This document shows, piece after piece, positions 42,480-54,170 of a stretch of 64,000 nt of DNA. Position 1 is the stretch's first letter. Each line of letters begins with the position of its first letter. The DNA lies in NCBI GenBank assembly GCA_963556495.2, contig OY747706.1, positions 59,133,130 through 59,197,129 of the forward strand, read 5' to 3'. The notes under the pieces were generated by a model that was not told the DNA's origin, searched no databases, and worked only from the letters and a program-made list of their open reading frames with translations. The stretch comes from Valencia hispanica (lineage: Eukaryota > Chordata > Actinopteri > Cyprinodontiformes > Valenciidae). The translations under genes were made by a program, and so were the position numbers.

Positions 42480-44400
42480 GTTTTGGAGGCCTAAACATAT
42501 ACAAAAACAAGATAACAATACAAACAATACAAGATTTTTTGGATGTGCATCAGTTGTGCGTGAAATGTACATATTTTTAAAGATTTGCAATGGTCACAAC
42601 AGAAATGGCTTAGTAGCGCCCCCTGGAAAATTTCAAAACAGCCTCCGCATTGACCTTAGTTCATCGTAGATGCATGTCCTTTGGGGCACTCTTAGAACTT
42701 CCCAAGACCTCCCAAAAAGCCTCAAAACATTATAGTCCCAAATGCACAGGAGGTTGGCCATCTTGGTTTGAACGTACGATTTTGACCCCGTTTTTGATGT
42801 TTACAGCCTTTGCATTTAATCGAACTCCTCCTACAGATTTTGACCGATCAGCTAGTAAATTGGTCAAGATGACCTTCAGACATGGGTGTTCTAAAGCTAT
42901 CGAAATCTTGAGTTTTCGTGAATGTTGAAGGGGTGGGGCCAGGCCTAAAGTTTTGACTAAACACCAAAAATATTAAACCTGTTATATCTCCTATTCAGAA
43001 AGTCAGAGAAGGATTAAAACTGCTGTGGAGGATGACAATGAGGTACTTGACAAATCCTGATGGTCTAATGTGGACATCACTTAAGCCCCGCCCCCTCAGA
43101 ACAGGAAGTGTAAGGTTTTACTGTGAAAGGTCCCTGTTTTACACCCTTGACCCAATCAACATGAAACGGTGCACAAGTTGGTGTAAGTCTGTATCTAGTA
43201 TTAAGAGTTTTTGAAAGGGGGGGCTGTGGCAGTGTGGCGAAGTCCGGCGTCACGCCACAGCCATATGTTTGGCTCTAATTTCCAAAAAACTTATTTGATC
43301 TGCAGCATATCACATAGGATGGTTACTGGTCCAACCCCTGACAAATATTCATGCAAATTTCCAGTGGGCGTGGTCTAATTCCTCCACAGCGCCGCCTAGA
43401 ATCATTAAAACAGCCAGCCCCCGGCCATATTTTATCTGAGGTTTATTTCATTCAGCACACCAATGTAGTCTCTTGAACCTACAAAAAAGGATCTTGGAGC
43501 CATGGTCCAAACCCTACATGAGGTCGGCCATTTTGAATCCAGCCCATCATTTTTGTGCCATTCATACACGTCATATTTGAATGAACTTCTCCTAGAGCTT
43601 TTAACTTGCAGACTTCAAAACGAGCAAGGCATTTGGGATCAAATGTTATCAAAATACTTTTGCTGCATCTAAGCATGTGGGAGTGGCTAAGCCTCAAAAT
43701 AAGGCTTCTTGCCATAGAAGGACATGGTGTATTAACTTCAACAGACAAGGTCATAATTGTACCAGACTTTTTCTCACGACATACCACCCACTCAACACAT
43801 TCATAGGCTCATTTGCTCATGTCACTTAAGCCCCACCTCCTGAGAACAGGAAGTGTAATGTTTTACTTATAAAAAAAATCTGTATTTGCCTCCTTTTACC
43901 TCATCAACATCAGGCTGTAGTCAGTGACTGATAACAATTTGATGTAACTTCTTTTCTGGTACTAAGTTTTCAAAAGAGGGTGTGGCTCTGCTGGCATGGC
44001 GTCACACCATGGAAATACGTTTGTCTCTAATTTCAACATACATAAACGGATCTGCACCAAATTCAACAACATTGACATTCGCCCAACCCCTAACAGATAT
44101 GTATGCAAATATTTGGTGGGTGTGGCCTAATTGCTGCACAGCACCCCCTAGAATCATTAAAATTATCCTCCCTAAGCAATGCTTTCAACGAGGATTGTGA
44201 GTATCAGTACGTATACAGTTTATGAAGACCTATCAAAGTCTTTTAAAGCTAGGGTTCATACCCCACAGGAAGACGACCACTTTGGTCCAAAGCTGTCATT
44301 TTGTGCCTTTGGAACACTTTCTCATGCAGATTTGATCAGCAGGCTCAGTAGAAGTGTTGAGGTGGCGTTAAGGGGGCGGTGCGTGAGTTCCGCGGTCGCA
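42480..44400 (+). repeat. Degenerate ~755-bp tandem repeat, about 2.5 units
   Basis: Three copies of one landmark lie at 42616 (gcgccccctggaaaatttc), 43390 (gcgccgcctagaatcattaa) and 44141 (gcaccccctagaatcattaa). A second landmark, cacttaagcccc followed by gaacaggaagtgta, occurs at 43078 and 43823. A third (ggttggccatcttgg / ggtcggccattttga) lies at about 42751 and 43524. Offsets are 745-773 bp. The units are well diverged from each other, so the duplication is old. No long frame is shared, and I do not recognise a transposase. Confidence 0.7.
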
Positions 44401-44449
44401 GCACAGGCTGCAGAATCCTTTGTGGCTACCCTAACCCGTTCGAGGCTGC

Positions 44450-44548
44450 TTGCAGTTTTAATTTATTTTATCTCCTAATGATGTAAAAGCCCCATGAGTT
44501 GCCTTGTTATTGAAAGTGTGCTATACAAATAAAGTTGCCTTGCCTTGC
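44450..44548 (+). mobile_element. L2/Maui-like LINE tail
   Basis: The phrase gttgccttgttattgaaagt, then gtgctatacaaataaagt and ttgccttgcc. It is directly followed by a SINE. Confidence 0.72.
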
Positions 44549-44552
44549 AACT

Positions 44553-44809
44553 GTGGGGCATCAGTGGCTTGCTAGGTAGAGTAATTGGCTTGTAATCAGA
44601 GGGTTTTAGGTTTCATTCCAGCTTCTGCCTGTCACAGGTTGATGTGCCATTGGCACTTAACCCCAAGTTGCCTGCCGAGCTTTGTAATGGTGTATGAATG
44701 TGTGTGCGTTTGTGAGTGCAAATGGGTGAATGTGGCTCCACTATAAAGTACTTTGAGTGGTCAGTATGACTAAAAATGCACTATATAAATCCAGTCCATT
44801 TACCATTTT
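44553..44809 (+). mobile_element. tRNA-derived SINE
   Basis: The head resembles a tRNA: box A TGGCTTGCTAGG at 44565-44576 and box B GGTTTCATTCC at 44609-44619 (one C of the GGTTCGA consensus is altered), 33 bp apart. The body contains cacttaaccccaagttgcct and gtgaatgtggctccactata. The tail is gcactatataaatccagtcc, then atttaccatttt. Such elements are transcribed by RNA polymerase III and moved by a partner LINE. I do not see a clear target duplication. Confidence 0.85.
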
Positions 44810-45133
44810 AGCCCTACATGGTGTACAGCAGAATTTTTAATGAAAATGCAAACAGTGAGCAACCCTTTGGTGAGTTCCCCCTCCTTCTGTGCCTCCCTGG
44901 TGAGTAAACTACATCACCCATATTAAAAACGATATCAGTAGTTCAAAATTCAGTTCAATACTTTCACCAATATTATTTCATATTCGTATATTATTATTAT
45001 TTGGGTGAAGTATTTAACAATATAAACATTTTCCTAAGTCAAATTAAAAAGTACTTTTTACTTTTTTAGGTATTTATTAATTTGTTAATTCATTTGCTAT
45101 AAAATATAAGCAGTGACCGAACATTTTCTATGA
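44810..45133. other. AT-rich intron DNA
   Basis: No gene or repeat recognised; short ATT runs near 44990. Confidence 0.5.
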
Positions 45134-45289
45134 CTAATCAAATCAAATCAAACTTTATTTATAAAGTGCTTTTCATACAAGAATTGCATCACAAAGTGCT
45201 TTACAGAATAAAAAATGACCCCACATAAAACCACATTCCCATCCCTCGCCCACAGATTTAAAAGCATGATCACAGTTTTACCCCCGTCC
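45134..45289 (-). mobile_element. Family B LINE (minus copy), 3' terminal part
   Basis: The left end aatcaaatcaaatcaaactt is the reverse of the family B tail. The 3'UTR continues (cacaaagtgctttacagaat) until a plus-strand family B copy interrupts it. The rest of this minus copy resumes at 48601. The exact junction is uncertain, within about 45230-45310. Confidence 0.65.
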
Positions 45290-45504
45290 CCCCAACCGAA
45301 TTCAGAGGAGCCATCATCGACAACATTGGTGGAGTGCGCATGCGTCGGCGTCCTTTCTACAGAGAGACTTGCCAACTTCGGCTCCATAAATAACACGGTT
45401 TTAACTGGTTTTAAATCGTTTTTTGTTTTAATCGATTTTAACACGACTGACTTTAAGCAACCGGGGACGTTTTTAATCTGAACACGGACTACTTTTATTT
45501 CGTC

Positions 45505-46573
45505 ATGCCTTCACTCACCTGCACCCCCGGATGTGATGGCTGTTTTAAATTAACTCAAAAAGTTCTGGAGCTGGAGCAGAGGATCTCCACGCTCCATCAA
45601 ATCCAGGACCACGAGCGCGACGTGGACATCATCTTCGGCTGGACTTTCGCCGCCGCCAACAGCTCTCAGCTGGCGGACACAATTCCTTGCTAGCACGGTG
45701 AAGCTGCGGAGGGGGAATCCATCGCTGGACTCGGACTGCCGAACGCCGGAGGTGCAACAACAACTGAAGAGGAGGACCGCTGGTTCCATCTGGGGGCTAA
45801 GCCAAAAGCCCCCATCAGCTCAACACCGGTGCTTCAGGGTGCCTGGTACATGGTCCGACCCGGCCACGGTGGGGGGGCCCGAAGCAGCCACCACCGCTCT
45901 CTTTCACCCGGCCTACCATTATCAAACCGCTTCGGTGCCCTGGAGCACGACTTTCCTCTGACTGTCCCTCCAGCCGCCCTGAAACACCACAGCTCTGCAG
46001 GACTGGCGCCCATCCCCTCCCAGCAGCCGGAGCAGCAGCCGGCTCCTGCAGCACTCCACGTCGCCCTAAACCCAGCACCGCAGCCAGGACTCGCCGAGGA
46101 GTGCTCCACTACACCCCGAACCCATGGAACGAGCCCTCGGCGCCGACTACACATCGCTGCAGTCCTGGGGAAGCTAATCCGCCCAACATCCAAAGGACAT
46201 TACTGAACAGATCCTGGACCATATCCAACATCCCCCATCTGTGAGTAGAGTTATTATCCACACTGGAACCAATTACATTTGTAAACAGCAATCTGAGCTC
46301 CTGAAGCTGGATTTTATTCATTTGTTTAATCTTTTAAAATACACACATGTGTCTGTTTTTATTTCTGGCCCCACCCCCACTGTTGGCAGAGGTATTGGTC
46401 GTTTTAGCAGGCTTTTATCTTTGAACACTTGGCTTTCCTCTGCCACCGTGATGCACAATATTAGTTTTGTAGACAATTTTAACATTTTCTGGGCCAGGAG
46501 TCAGTTGGTTGGACCAGATGGACTACATCTCAACAGACAGGGTGCCCGCATGCTGGCAATAAGCCTGGCATGA
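45505..46573 (+). pseudogene. Family B ORF1: coiled coil, Pro-rich linker, SGNH-like domain (block I deleted)
   Basis: The start at 45505 gives a Cys-containing N terminus (LTCTPGCDGCFKL) and a short coiled coil (KVLELEQRISTLHQI). A stop at 45691 and frameshifts lead to a Pro-rich linker (45829-46206). The esterase-like domain follows at 46241-46573: VIIHTGTNYI (GTND with Asp to Tyr), SVFISGPTPT, RLLSLNTWL and the final PDGLHLNRQG, which has the Asp and His of the last block. About 150 bp with the GDSI block present in the sister copy at 58600 is missing near 46203. It cannot be a working esterase. Confidence 0.75.
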
Positions 46574-46870
46574 CCTTGACCCCCCCCCCCTGTCTACCAC
46601 ACCAGCCCCAGCTGCTCCTGTCCTCTCTGCCCCCTCCGCCACATCCTGATGCGCAGCTGGTCCCTGCTCCTATGAACTCAGTTCTGATTTTAACAGTAAC
46701 TCACATATCGGACTTGGACCTTGTTTTACATCATTCATACCTGTTATTATCAGCAGAGAGCGGAAAAATAATATAAAACATAGCAAATACAACCCTAATA
46801 ATCTCAGTTACCTAAAGTCCTACCTCCAGTAAACCATTAAGTCACTCCATCTCCAATCACCATTAATATG

Positions 46871-48480
46871 GGACTTCTAAATGTTCGCTCTCTGCTGAAT
46901 AAAACTTTATAATAAATGACCTAATTTTAGACCATAATATTAATTGTTTATTTTTAATGGAAACATGGGTGAGTGCAGATGCCCCCGTTGTTCTTACAGA
47001 GGCCTCCCCACCAAATTTTAATTTCACTTATTCCACGAGGAGTTGCAAAAGGGGAGGTGGAACTGCTTTTATTAGTTCATCAACGCTTTCTGCCAAACCT
47101 GTTTTATTTGATAATTTTAGCACTTTTGAATATACTGCGTCTGTTTTTAGCACTCCTCAGATTTTATGTGTCACAGTTTATAGGCCTCCTAAAAAGAGTG
47201 CACGTTTTATTCAAGAATTTTCAGTTTTTCTCAATTTTGCACAACTCTTATGAACGAATAATTTTAGCTGGTGATTTTAATCTACATATAAATAACATCT
47301 TAAATCCTTTATCAACAGAATTTTTAAATATTTTGAATTATATGGATTTTAGTCAACATGTCATGCAGCCAACTCACAACAGAGGACACACCCTGGACTT
47401 GGTAATCACGTATGGCCTCTCCACTAGTGTGTCCTCTGTTGTTGACTTGGCTGTCTCTGACCATTACTGTGTGTTTTTAATATAAACAGTTTTATCCAGA
47501 AGGAGACCTCTGTGTGAACTGTCAGGAAGCGCCAACTAACCCCTGAAGTGGCTGCAGGTTTTCTGGAAATTTTTGAAAAGAATCCTCCTATTGTTTTAGC
47601 AGCCCCCTGTGATTTTATTGTTAATAATTTTAACAGAAGGCTTCAATTTGCTCTTGTCCTGCTGGCTACATTTAAAGTTAGAAACAAGCACTCAAAACCA
47701 ACAACACCATGGAGAAACGAAGACTTTAAGAGATTAAAAAGGAGCTGCAGGGTGGCAGAGAGAAAATGGAGGAAAAATAAAATCACAATAAATCATCAAA
47801 TGTACATCGCACGTCTCAAATCATATAACAATGCAGTAAGAAATTCCAGAAACGCATACTTTTCCAGAATCATCTCACAACATAAAAATAATCCCAAAAT
47901 TCTGTTTTCCACTATAGACAACATTTTTAACTGTACTACTAATGCATATCAGAAAACCCCCTCAAATGCTCTTTGTGAGGAGTTTGCAGACCACTTCAGA
48001 GGGAAGGTAGACACAATCAGATGTAATATTTTATCTTCTGACTGTGTGTCTCTACCAGAGGAAACGCTGGATAGTTTTGTCCTGGTGGAAGCTGGGACTC
48101 TTGATAAAGTTTTCTCCTCAGTGAGGCCCACCACATGTGTTTTGGACCCGATTTCCACTTCCTTTTTTAAGCAATTTTATGAATCTTTTAGAGATGAGAT
48201 TTTAACCGTGATGAATTGCTCCCTTCAGATGGGGGTCTTTCCTGCCGCCTTTAAAGGGGCGGTGGTGAGGCCCCTGCTGAAGAAGAGCAATTTAGATTTT
48301 AATGATTTAAACAACTTCCGACCGGTATCTAACTTACCATTTTTAAGCAAAGTTTTAGAAAAACCTGTTTTAATTCAACTTAATAATGTTATTAACGCTC
48401 ATAATGTCCTAGAGAAATTTCAGTCTGGTTTTAGGGTGAACCACAGCACAGAGACGGCTCTTTTAAAGATTTTAAATAGC
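46871..48480 (+). pseudogene. Family B ORF2: endonuclease and partial RT
   Basis: Endonuclease pieces: GLLNVRSLLNKT, LFLMETWVS (46957 on), CKRGGGTAFIS, CVTVYRPPKKS, then in another frame LAGDFNLHI, QPTHNRGHTLDLVIT and AVSDHYCVF (to 47482). The linker and RT start are in frame 47548-48558: [74 protein letters not shown]. Then the frame runs into 3'UTR, ending at 48556. Motif A, GVPQG and YADD are all missing because of the internal deletion. Frameshifts near 47240 and stops near 47483 add to this. Confidence 0.78.
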
Positions 48481-48600
48481 TGTGGTGATGTTTTTTACTT
48501 TTGGGTTTTGGGAAAGGGGGGGGTTGTGGGTCATTTTTTAATCTGTAAAGCACTTTGAGAAGCTTTGTTATGGTTTGAAAAGCGCTTTATAAATAAAGTT

Positions 48601-49905
48601 TGATTTGATTTGATCTGCACCGGCTGCAGTACATCAACAGCAGCAGCCGAGGCACCGACACAGGGCACCCAGTGGAGGGAAGGCCAAGACCCCCACCTCC
48701 ACCCAGGCTCCATCTGTAGAGCCCCAAGGCAGCCACAGCCGACACCTGCTCCCGAGGCAGAGGGGTCCCACAGAGGAAACACTGGAATGGGGATAAAAAT
48801 GACAAATTAAAATATAAAAATAAGCAGTAAATAAATGGGATCAGATTAAATAGTAAAACACTGATAGAATATAATGTAAAAAATGTAGGGCAATTAACAG
48901 AAATTAACAAATAATAATCAATTAAAAGCTAGGCTGATAAGGTGAATCTTGAGCCTGATCTTAAAAACAGGAACTTTTCTGTGGCCCTGAGGTCCTCTGG
49001 CAGCCTGTTCCAGAGATGAGGGCAAGTAGTATTGGAAAGACGCCTCACCGTTAGTGTGTGTCCTAACTTTTGGGGTGTCAATGAGACAGCTGTAAGGGGA
49101 GTGCAGAGACTGCGAAGGCTCATAAGGTAAGGGCAGTTCAAAGAGATAAGAAGGCCCAAGACCATTAAGACACTTGAAAACCATTAAAAGAACCTTAAAA
49201 TCGATCCTAAAACGTACTGGGAGCCAATGCAATGAATTTAAAACAGGTGTAATGTGTTCCCACCTCCTGGTCTTCGTCAGGACAGGTACCGCTGAAAGCA
49301 GGGCATTACAGTAATTAATCCTACTGCAGATAAAAGCATGCATCAGTGTTTCCGTTTTGGCCCGAGAGAGAATGGGGCGGACTCTAGCAATGTTCTTTAG
49401 TTGATAAAAACCTATTTTAGTACAATTTTTAACGTGAGGCATAAAAGTCAGCTCAGAGTCAAAAATAACACACAGGTTCTTAACTTTTAAATAAAGGATT
49501 AAAAGACAGTGATTGTTATCTTGGTAAAAGTTTGTCTCTCTGAGCCTCATGACTAAAACGTATATTTTGTCCTGGTTGAGCTGGAGAAAGTTTTCTGCTA
49601 TCCAGGATTTGATGTCTAAAATGCAGCTGAAAAGTGCATCCATTGGCCGTGTGTCATAGGGAGACATGGAGATGTATAACTGTGTATCATCAGCATAACT
49701 GTGAAAGTCAACTCCATGTCTACTAATGACACCCCCAGGAGGGAGCATGTAGAGGTTAAAAAGCCCTGGGCATAAAATTGAACCGTGGGACACACATGTG
49801 ATCTTGTGGACCTTAGAGGAACAGGTATCTAGACTTACCATAAAAGTCCTGTCTATGAGATAGGATGTAAACCATTTGTGAAAAGCACCGGAGAGGCGAA
49901 TCTGT
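48601..49905 (-). mobile_element. Family B LINE (minus copy), RT C-terminal part and 3'UTR
   Basis: Continuation of the minus copy whose tail is at 45134. It contains a GC-rich 3'UTR (48601-48780), AT-rich DNA and the RT C-terminal region up to about 49905, where it ends against an LTR-like sequence. With the inserted plus copy removed, tail and body form one element. That they belong together is inferred from orientation and the order of parts. Confidence 0.68.
48918..49841 (-). pseudogene. Family B RT, palm to C terminus, with YADD
   Basis: A 307-codon minus frame: SHGSILCPGLFNLYMLPPGG (the GxPQGSxLGP block, degraded), then VDFHSYADDTQLYISMS with the catalytic box intact, WIAENFLQLNQDK, VKNLCVIFDSELTF, SRINYCNALLSAVP, LNSLHWLPVRFR, and the C-terminal SLEQAARGPQGH and SLAFN. 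Motif A is upstream and absent. The frame is unusually long and open for a fragment. The copy is inactive because the N-terminal RT and endonuclease are missing. Confidence 0.8.
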
Positions 49906-49934
49906 TTTAAAGGGTTAAAAGAATGGCAGGGTTC

Positions 49935-50753
49935 TTAGGTGTTTGTCTTTTGTTGGTTATTTGCCTTATTTTCTTTCATTTTTCATGTTAGTATTCCTAG
50001 TGTCCTTCCCTGTGATTTCTGTACTTTCTGGTTTTCCCCGTAGTATTGTCCATAGTTAAGTTTCCTAGGATCATTCAGGTTTTCTGTCTCCCAGCCACTT
50101 CACCTCCTCTCTCAGCTGATCATTTCCACCTGCTCACTCCCTCTCAGCTGCAACCGGTTTCCCTAATTGGTCCCTAGCTTTCTCTGCTCACATCCTCACA
50201 CTCTCCCTCAGTATAAATTCGGTCCTCTCTCAGTCACAACTCGCTGGTTCGTCGTCATTCTTTCCTGTTTGGTCCCTCGCTTCCCTGCCGTCTTTCTTCC
50301 CCACCTGTTCCCTGCCTTCCCTGTTGCCCGTCTGGTTCCTGTTTCCCCGTTTGCTGCATTATATACAAAAATACTATCTCTGGTCTCAAAGAGCATCCCC
50401 TCTGCAGTCTCTCTTTATTTAGTCACACTTCATTAACATATTAAAAGAACAGGATGTCATGCAAATGAGCATGTGACTGAAACCAAAATGACATTTAAAA
50501 AGTACATTAGAAAGACACCCTAAGAAAATAATAATACAACATTATTATTTTACCTAACATTTCCCCCCTGAAATGTGGTTTTTAAATGTGATCACGAACA
50601 ACAAAAAGTTGTAAAATAGGTAACAACTCCAATAATGTAAAAATATGCCTGCCTGAGTTCTGTAACTTCATGTTCCTTGTTTTCATTAAATCCTCCTTAT
50701 TTTGTACTTTGCTGCATTTGGGTCCTCCTTAACCTCAAAACATGACAAGAATA
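49935..50753 (+). mobile_element. LTR-like sequence (possible solo LTR), with unknown insert
   Basis: The pyrimidine-rich wording (catttccacctgctcactcc, ggtttccctaattggtccct), a TATA-like box ataaattcgg at 50211 followed by ctcagtcacaactcgctgg, and a final part (ttcattaaatcctccttatt ... aacatgaca at 50735-50750) fit the U3-R-U5 plan of a fish Ty3/gypsy LTR. No gag/pol sequence is near. The stretch 50360-50680 does not fit and may be a later insertion. Ends are approximate. Confidence 0.42.
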
Positions 50754-50767
50754 GTGTGGTCTACTGT

Positions 50768-52792
50768 ATCAATTCAGTTCAATTCAGTTTATTCACAACA
50801 GATGTCATCTCATGGCACTTAACAAGAAGTTATTTTAATACATTTATACAAACATTCCAATCAGTTAAAAAGTTTCCTATTTAAGGAATCCCAGCAGATT
50901 GCGTCAGTCATTGGCGTGAGGTTGGGCCCCGTTAATGCAGACTTTCCAACCACAGCAATCCCTCATACTGAGCAAGCATGTAGCGACGGTGGAGAGGAAA
51001 AACTCCCCTTTAACAGGAAGAAACCTCCAACAGAACCAGGCTCAGTAGGAGCGGCCATCTGCCACGACCGTCTGGGGGTTCAAGAAGACAGAGCAGAGAC
51101 ACCGAAGGAACAAAAGATCTGATATGAGTACTTTCTACAGTAAGTAAAAAGTAAGTACAGTACGTAAAGTACTGTACGTACAGTAAGTAAAAAGTTGATA
51201 ACAGGACACAGTGGATGTTCAGTTACTGGGAGCATCATCCCAGTCGATGCCCTCCGTCCAACAGGGCATTGCAGCACACCAGACCAGGGATATCTTCTAT
51301 GGAGAGAAAAACACTGAGAGAAAACAAAGTTAAGAGTCGAAATAACAGAATGTACTGTAATACAACTGGAGAGTAGTAGTAGAAAAGGGAGTAGCAGAGT
51401 GAAGAACATTGGTAAGTCTGTCCTCCAGCAGTCTAACCCTATAGCAGCATAACTACAGAGCTAGCTCAGGATGACCTTAGCCACTCTAACTATAAGCTTT
51501 ATCAAAAAGGAAAACTTTAAGCCTGACCTCAAAAGTAAACAGAGTGTCTGCCTCACGGACTAAAGCTGGGAGCTGGTTCCACAGGAGAGGAGCCTGATAA
51601 CTAAAATATCTGCCTCCCATTCTACTTTTAGAAATCCTAGGAACTACAAGTAAACCTGCAGTCTGAGAGCGAAGTGCTCTGTTGGGAACATAAGGAACAA
51701 TTAGATCTCTGATGTATGATGGAGCTTGATTATTAAGGGCTTTGTATGTAAGAAGAAGGATCTTAAATGCTATTCTGGATTTAACAGGGAGCCAATGAAG
51801 GGAAGTTAAAGCAGGAGAAATGTGATCTCTCTTTTTAATATTCATCAGAACTCCTGCTGCCACATTTTGGATCAACTGAATGCTTTTAATGGCATTTTGT
51901 GGACTACCTGATAGTAAAGAATTACAGTAGTCCAGCCTTGAGGTAACAAATGCATGGACTAGTTTCTCAGCATCACTCCTGGACAGGATGTTTCTAATTT
52001 TAGAAATATTCCGGAGGTGAAAGAAGGAAATCCTAGAAACCTGTTTAATATGGGATTTAAATGTCAAGTCTAGGTCAAAAATAATGCCGAGGTTCTTTAC
52101 GTTATTACTGGGGGCCAATTTAATGCCATCCAGATGAAGTGATTGACTAATCAGTTACTTTTTTAGAACTTCTGGTCCAAAGACAGTAACTTCTGTCTTG
52201 TCAGAATTTAAAAGCAAAAAGTTTAGGGTCATCCATGTTTTTATGTCTTCCAGACATGCCTGTAATCTACCTAACTGACGGGGTTCATCAGGATTTATGG
52301 ATAAATATAGTTGTGTATCATTGGCATAGCTGTGGAAACTTATCCCATGCTGTCTAATGATTCTACCAATTGGGAGCATATATATGGTGAAAAGAATTGG
52401 TCCAAGCACAGAACCCTGTGGAATTCCACAAGTAACCCTTGAGAGTGAAGAAGATTGATCATTTAGATGAACAAACTGGAATCTGTCAGACAAAAATGAT
52501 TTAAACCAGCCTAGTGCTGTTCCTTTGATCCCTGCAACATGTTCAAGCCTTTCTAAGAGAATAGTATGATCGACTGTCAAAAGCAGCACTGAGATCTAAC
52601 AAAACCAGAACAGACACCAGTCCATTATCTGAGGCCATGAGAATTTCATTAGTAACCTTAATCAGTGCTGTTTCAGTGCTATGATGAGCTCTAAAACCTG
52701 ACTGAAACTCTTCTAACAGCTCGTTACTTTTTAGATGCTCACAGACTTGATTAGCAACAATTTTCTCAAGGACTTTGGATAAGAAAGGAAAT
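50768..52792 (-). mobile_element. Family A LINE, RT part plus 3'UTR
   Basis: A minus-strand copy, truncated at its 5' end (52792) inside the RT fingers, where it joins minisatellite-like DNA. The tail at the left is abnormal: the stretch atatagcgcca, normally just before the final tail, is missing near 50793. A duplicated gtaagtaaaaagt segment expands the 3'UTR at 51135-51195. Confidence 0.85.
51486..52790 (-). pseudogene. Family A RT with YADD changed to YAND
   Basis: Pieces on the minus strand: fingers near 52790-52640 ([14 protein letters not shown] in broken frame), frame 52589-52155 with GIPQGSVLGPILF and SYANDTQLYLS, then 52118-51486 with KNLGIIFDLDLTFKSHIKQ, SRLDYCNSLLSGSP, SLHWLPVKSR and the natural end FLFDKAYS. 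The first Asp of the catalytic box is Asn (codon at 52320-52322, minus strand AAT). In the 26639 copy the same codon is GAT preceded by C, so this looks like a CpG-to-CpA change. A frameshift lies near 52135-52155 (VLKK then stop). Confidence 0.82.
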
Positions 52793-53247
52793 GGGACCTC
52801 ATAGCTGGGTAAATGTCATAAATTCACCTCCACTTAACCAAAGATCCAGAGAGGGACCACAGTGATATTTTACATCAGAAGCAGGACCTTCGGCCAAGGA
52901 CAATTGGCATCAATATCGTGGAAGGTCATTAGTAGATTCATTTACCCAGGCTGGAGGCCTCTGCTCTTGGGTGAACCACTGCATTGTCCCTGGATATGAA
53001 GGGTCATTAGTGGCTTTATTTACCCAGACTGGAGGAGACTTATCTGGGCTAGAACCACATGTGGTGGTCACTCGATCACATTTTTCTGTGCTGAACCAAA
53101 TATTATCCATTGTGAGCAGAATCTGGCCTTTTGACCTTGCATATCACATTAATTCCCAAAAAAGGGAATTTAGTGATAATTGGAATGAATATCTATTCAA
53201 TAGAATTGATGCCAAATGTCCTGGGGACCAGGAACAATCAGCATACA

Positions 53248-53814
53248 TTTCCTAGAATGGGAGTGTATTCCAAATGTCCCTGAAGTCCCTAATTTGCCAG
53301 GGACAAACGGAGTACGTTTCCTAGAATGGGAGCGTATTCCAAATGTCCCTGAAGTCCCTAATTTGCCAGGGACAAACGGAATACGTTTCCTAGAATGGGA
53401 GCGTATTCCAAATGTCCCTGAAGTCCCTAATTTGCCAGGGACAAACGGAATACGTTTCCTAGAATGGGAGCGTATTCCAAATGTCCCTGAAGTCCCTAAT
53501 TTGCCAGGGACAAACGGAGTACGTTTCCTAGAATGGGAGCGTATTCCAAATGTCCCTGAAGTCCCTAATTTGTCAGAGACAAACGGAATACGTTTCCTAG
53601 AATGGGAGCATAATCCAAATGTCCCTGAAGTCCCTAATTTGCCAGGGACAAACGGAATATGTTTCCTAGAATGGGAGCGTATTCCAAATGTCCCTGAAGT
53701 CCCTAATTTTCCAAGGACAAATGGAATACGTTTCCTAGAATGGGAGCGTATTCCAAATGTCCCTGAAGTCCCTAATTTGCCAGGGACAATCGGCATACGT
53801 TTCCTAGAATGGGA
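53248..53814. repeat. 69-bp minisatellite, 8.2 exact-length units
   Basis: The landmark tttcctagaatggga occurs at 53248, 53317, 53386, 53455, 53524, 53593, 53662, 53731 and 53800: nine times with a constant 69-bp step and no insertions or deletions. Most units hold two inverted repeats: ggaatacg...cgtattcc with a 16-base loop, and gtccct...agggac with a 17-base loop. Because 69 is divisible by three, frames of over 200 codons are open on both strands (repeat FLEWERIPNVPEVPN on +). I regard these as by-products. Confidence 0.92.
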
Positions 53815-53920
53815 CCACACTAGTGTTTGACTGGGTCATTTGGAGGACCTCCAGGTTAGGCCAAATGTCTGAGGGTTTACCCCAATACAGTAGCTTCTGG
53901 CCTGGGTTACATGTTGTCAA

Positions 53921-54170
53921 AAATACCCCTCCAGAGATCCAGGGGGAAGCACAGTGGTTTGTAGCCCAGAAATGGGACCTCAAACCCGGGTGTATGTTGT
54001 TCAAAATGCCCCTGTAGGAACCAGACTTCCAGGGGGGACCACAGTGGATTTTAGCCCCGAAATGTGACCTCAAACCCGGGTGTATGTTGTTCAAAATGCC
54101 CCTGTAGGAACCAGACTTCCAGGGGGGACCACAGTGGATTTTAGTCCCGAAATGTGACCTCAGAGCTGGG
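53921..54170. repeat. 90-bp tandem repeat, about 2.7 units
   Basis: The landmark cctgtaggaaccagacttcc at 54011 and 54101 gives a 90-bp step, with near-identical units. A more diverged unit precedes it (cctccagagatccaggggg near 53926). Confidence 0.85.

Larger units (their letters stand above)
45290..48600 (+). mobile_element. Family B L2-type LINE with internal deletion
   Basis: 5'UTR (with cgcatgcgtcgg near 45336), ORF1 (45505-46573), ORF2 from 46871 and a tail ending cgctttataaataaagtttg plus ATTTG units at 48600. ORF2 stops in the RT fingers (HSTETALLKI at about 48440-48475) and joins at once to the last 100 bp of 3'UTR, so about the last two thirds of the RT are deleted. The element lies inside a minus-strand copy with the same tail. 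Its 5' end is approximate. Confidence 0.75.

Noticed and set aside
53216..53830. 204- and 207-codon repetitive frames that look like a repeat protein
   Set aside because: They come from a 69-bp minisatellite whose length is a multiple of three, open on both strands. There is no start context or flanking exon.
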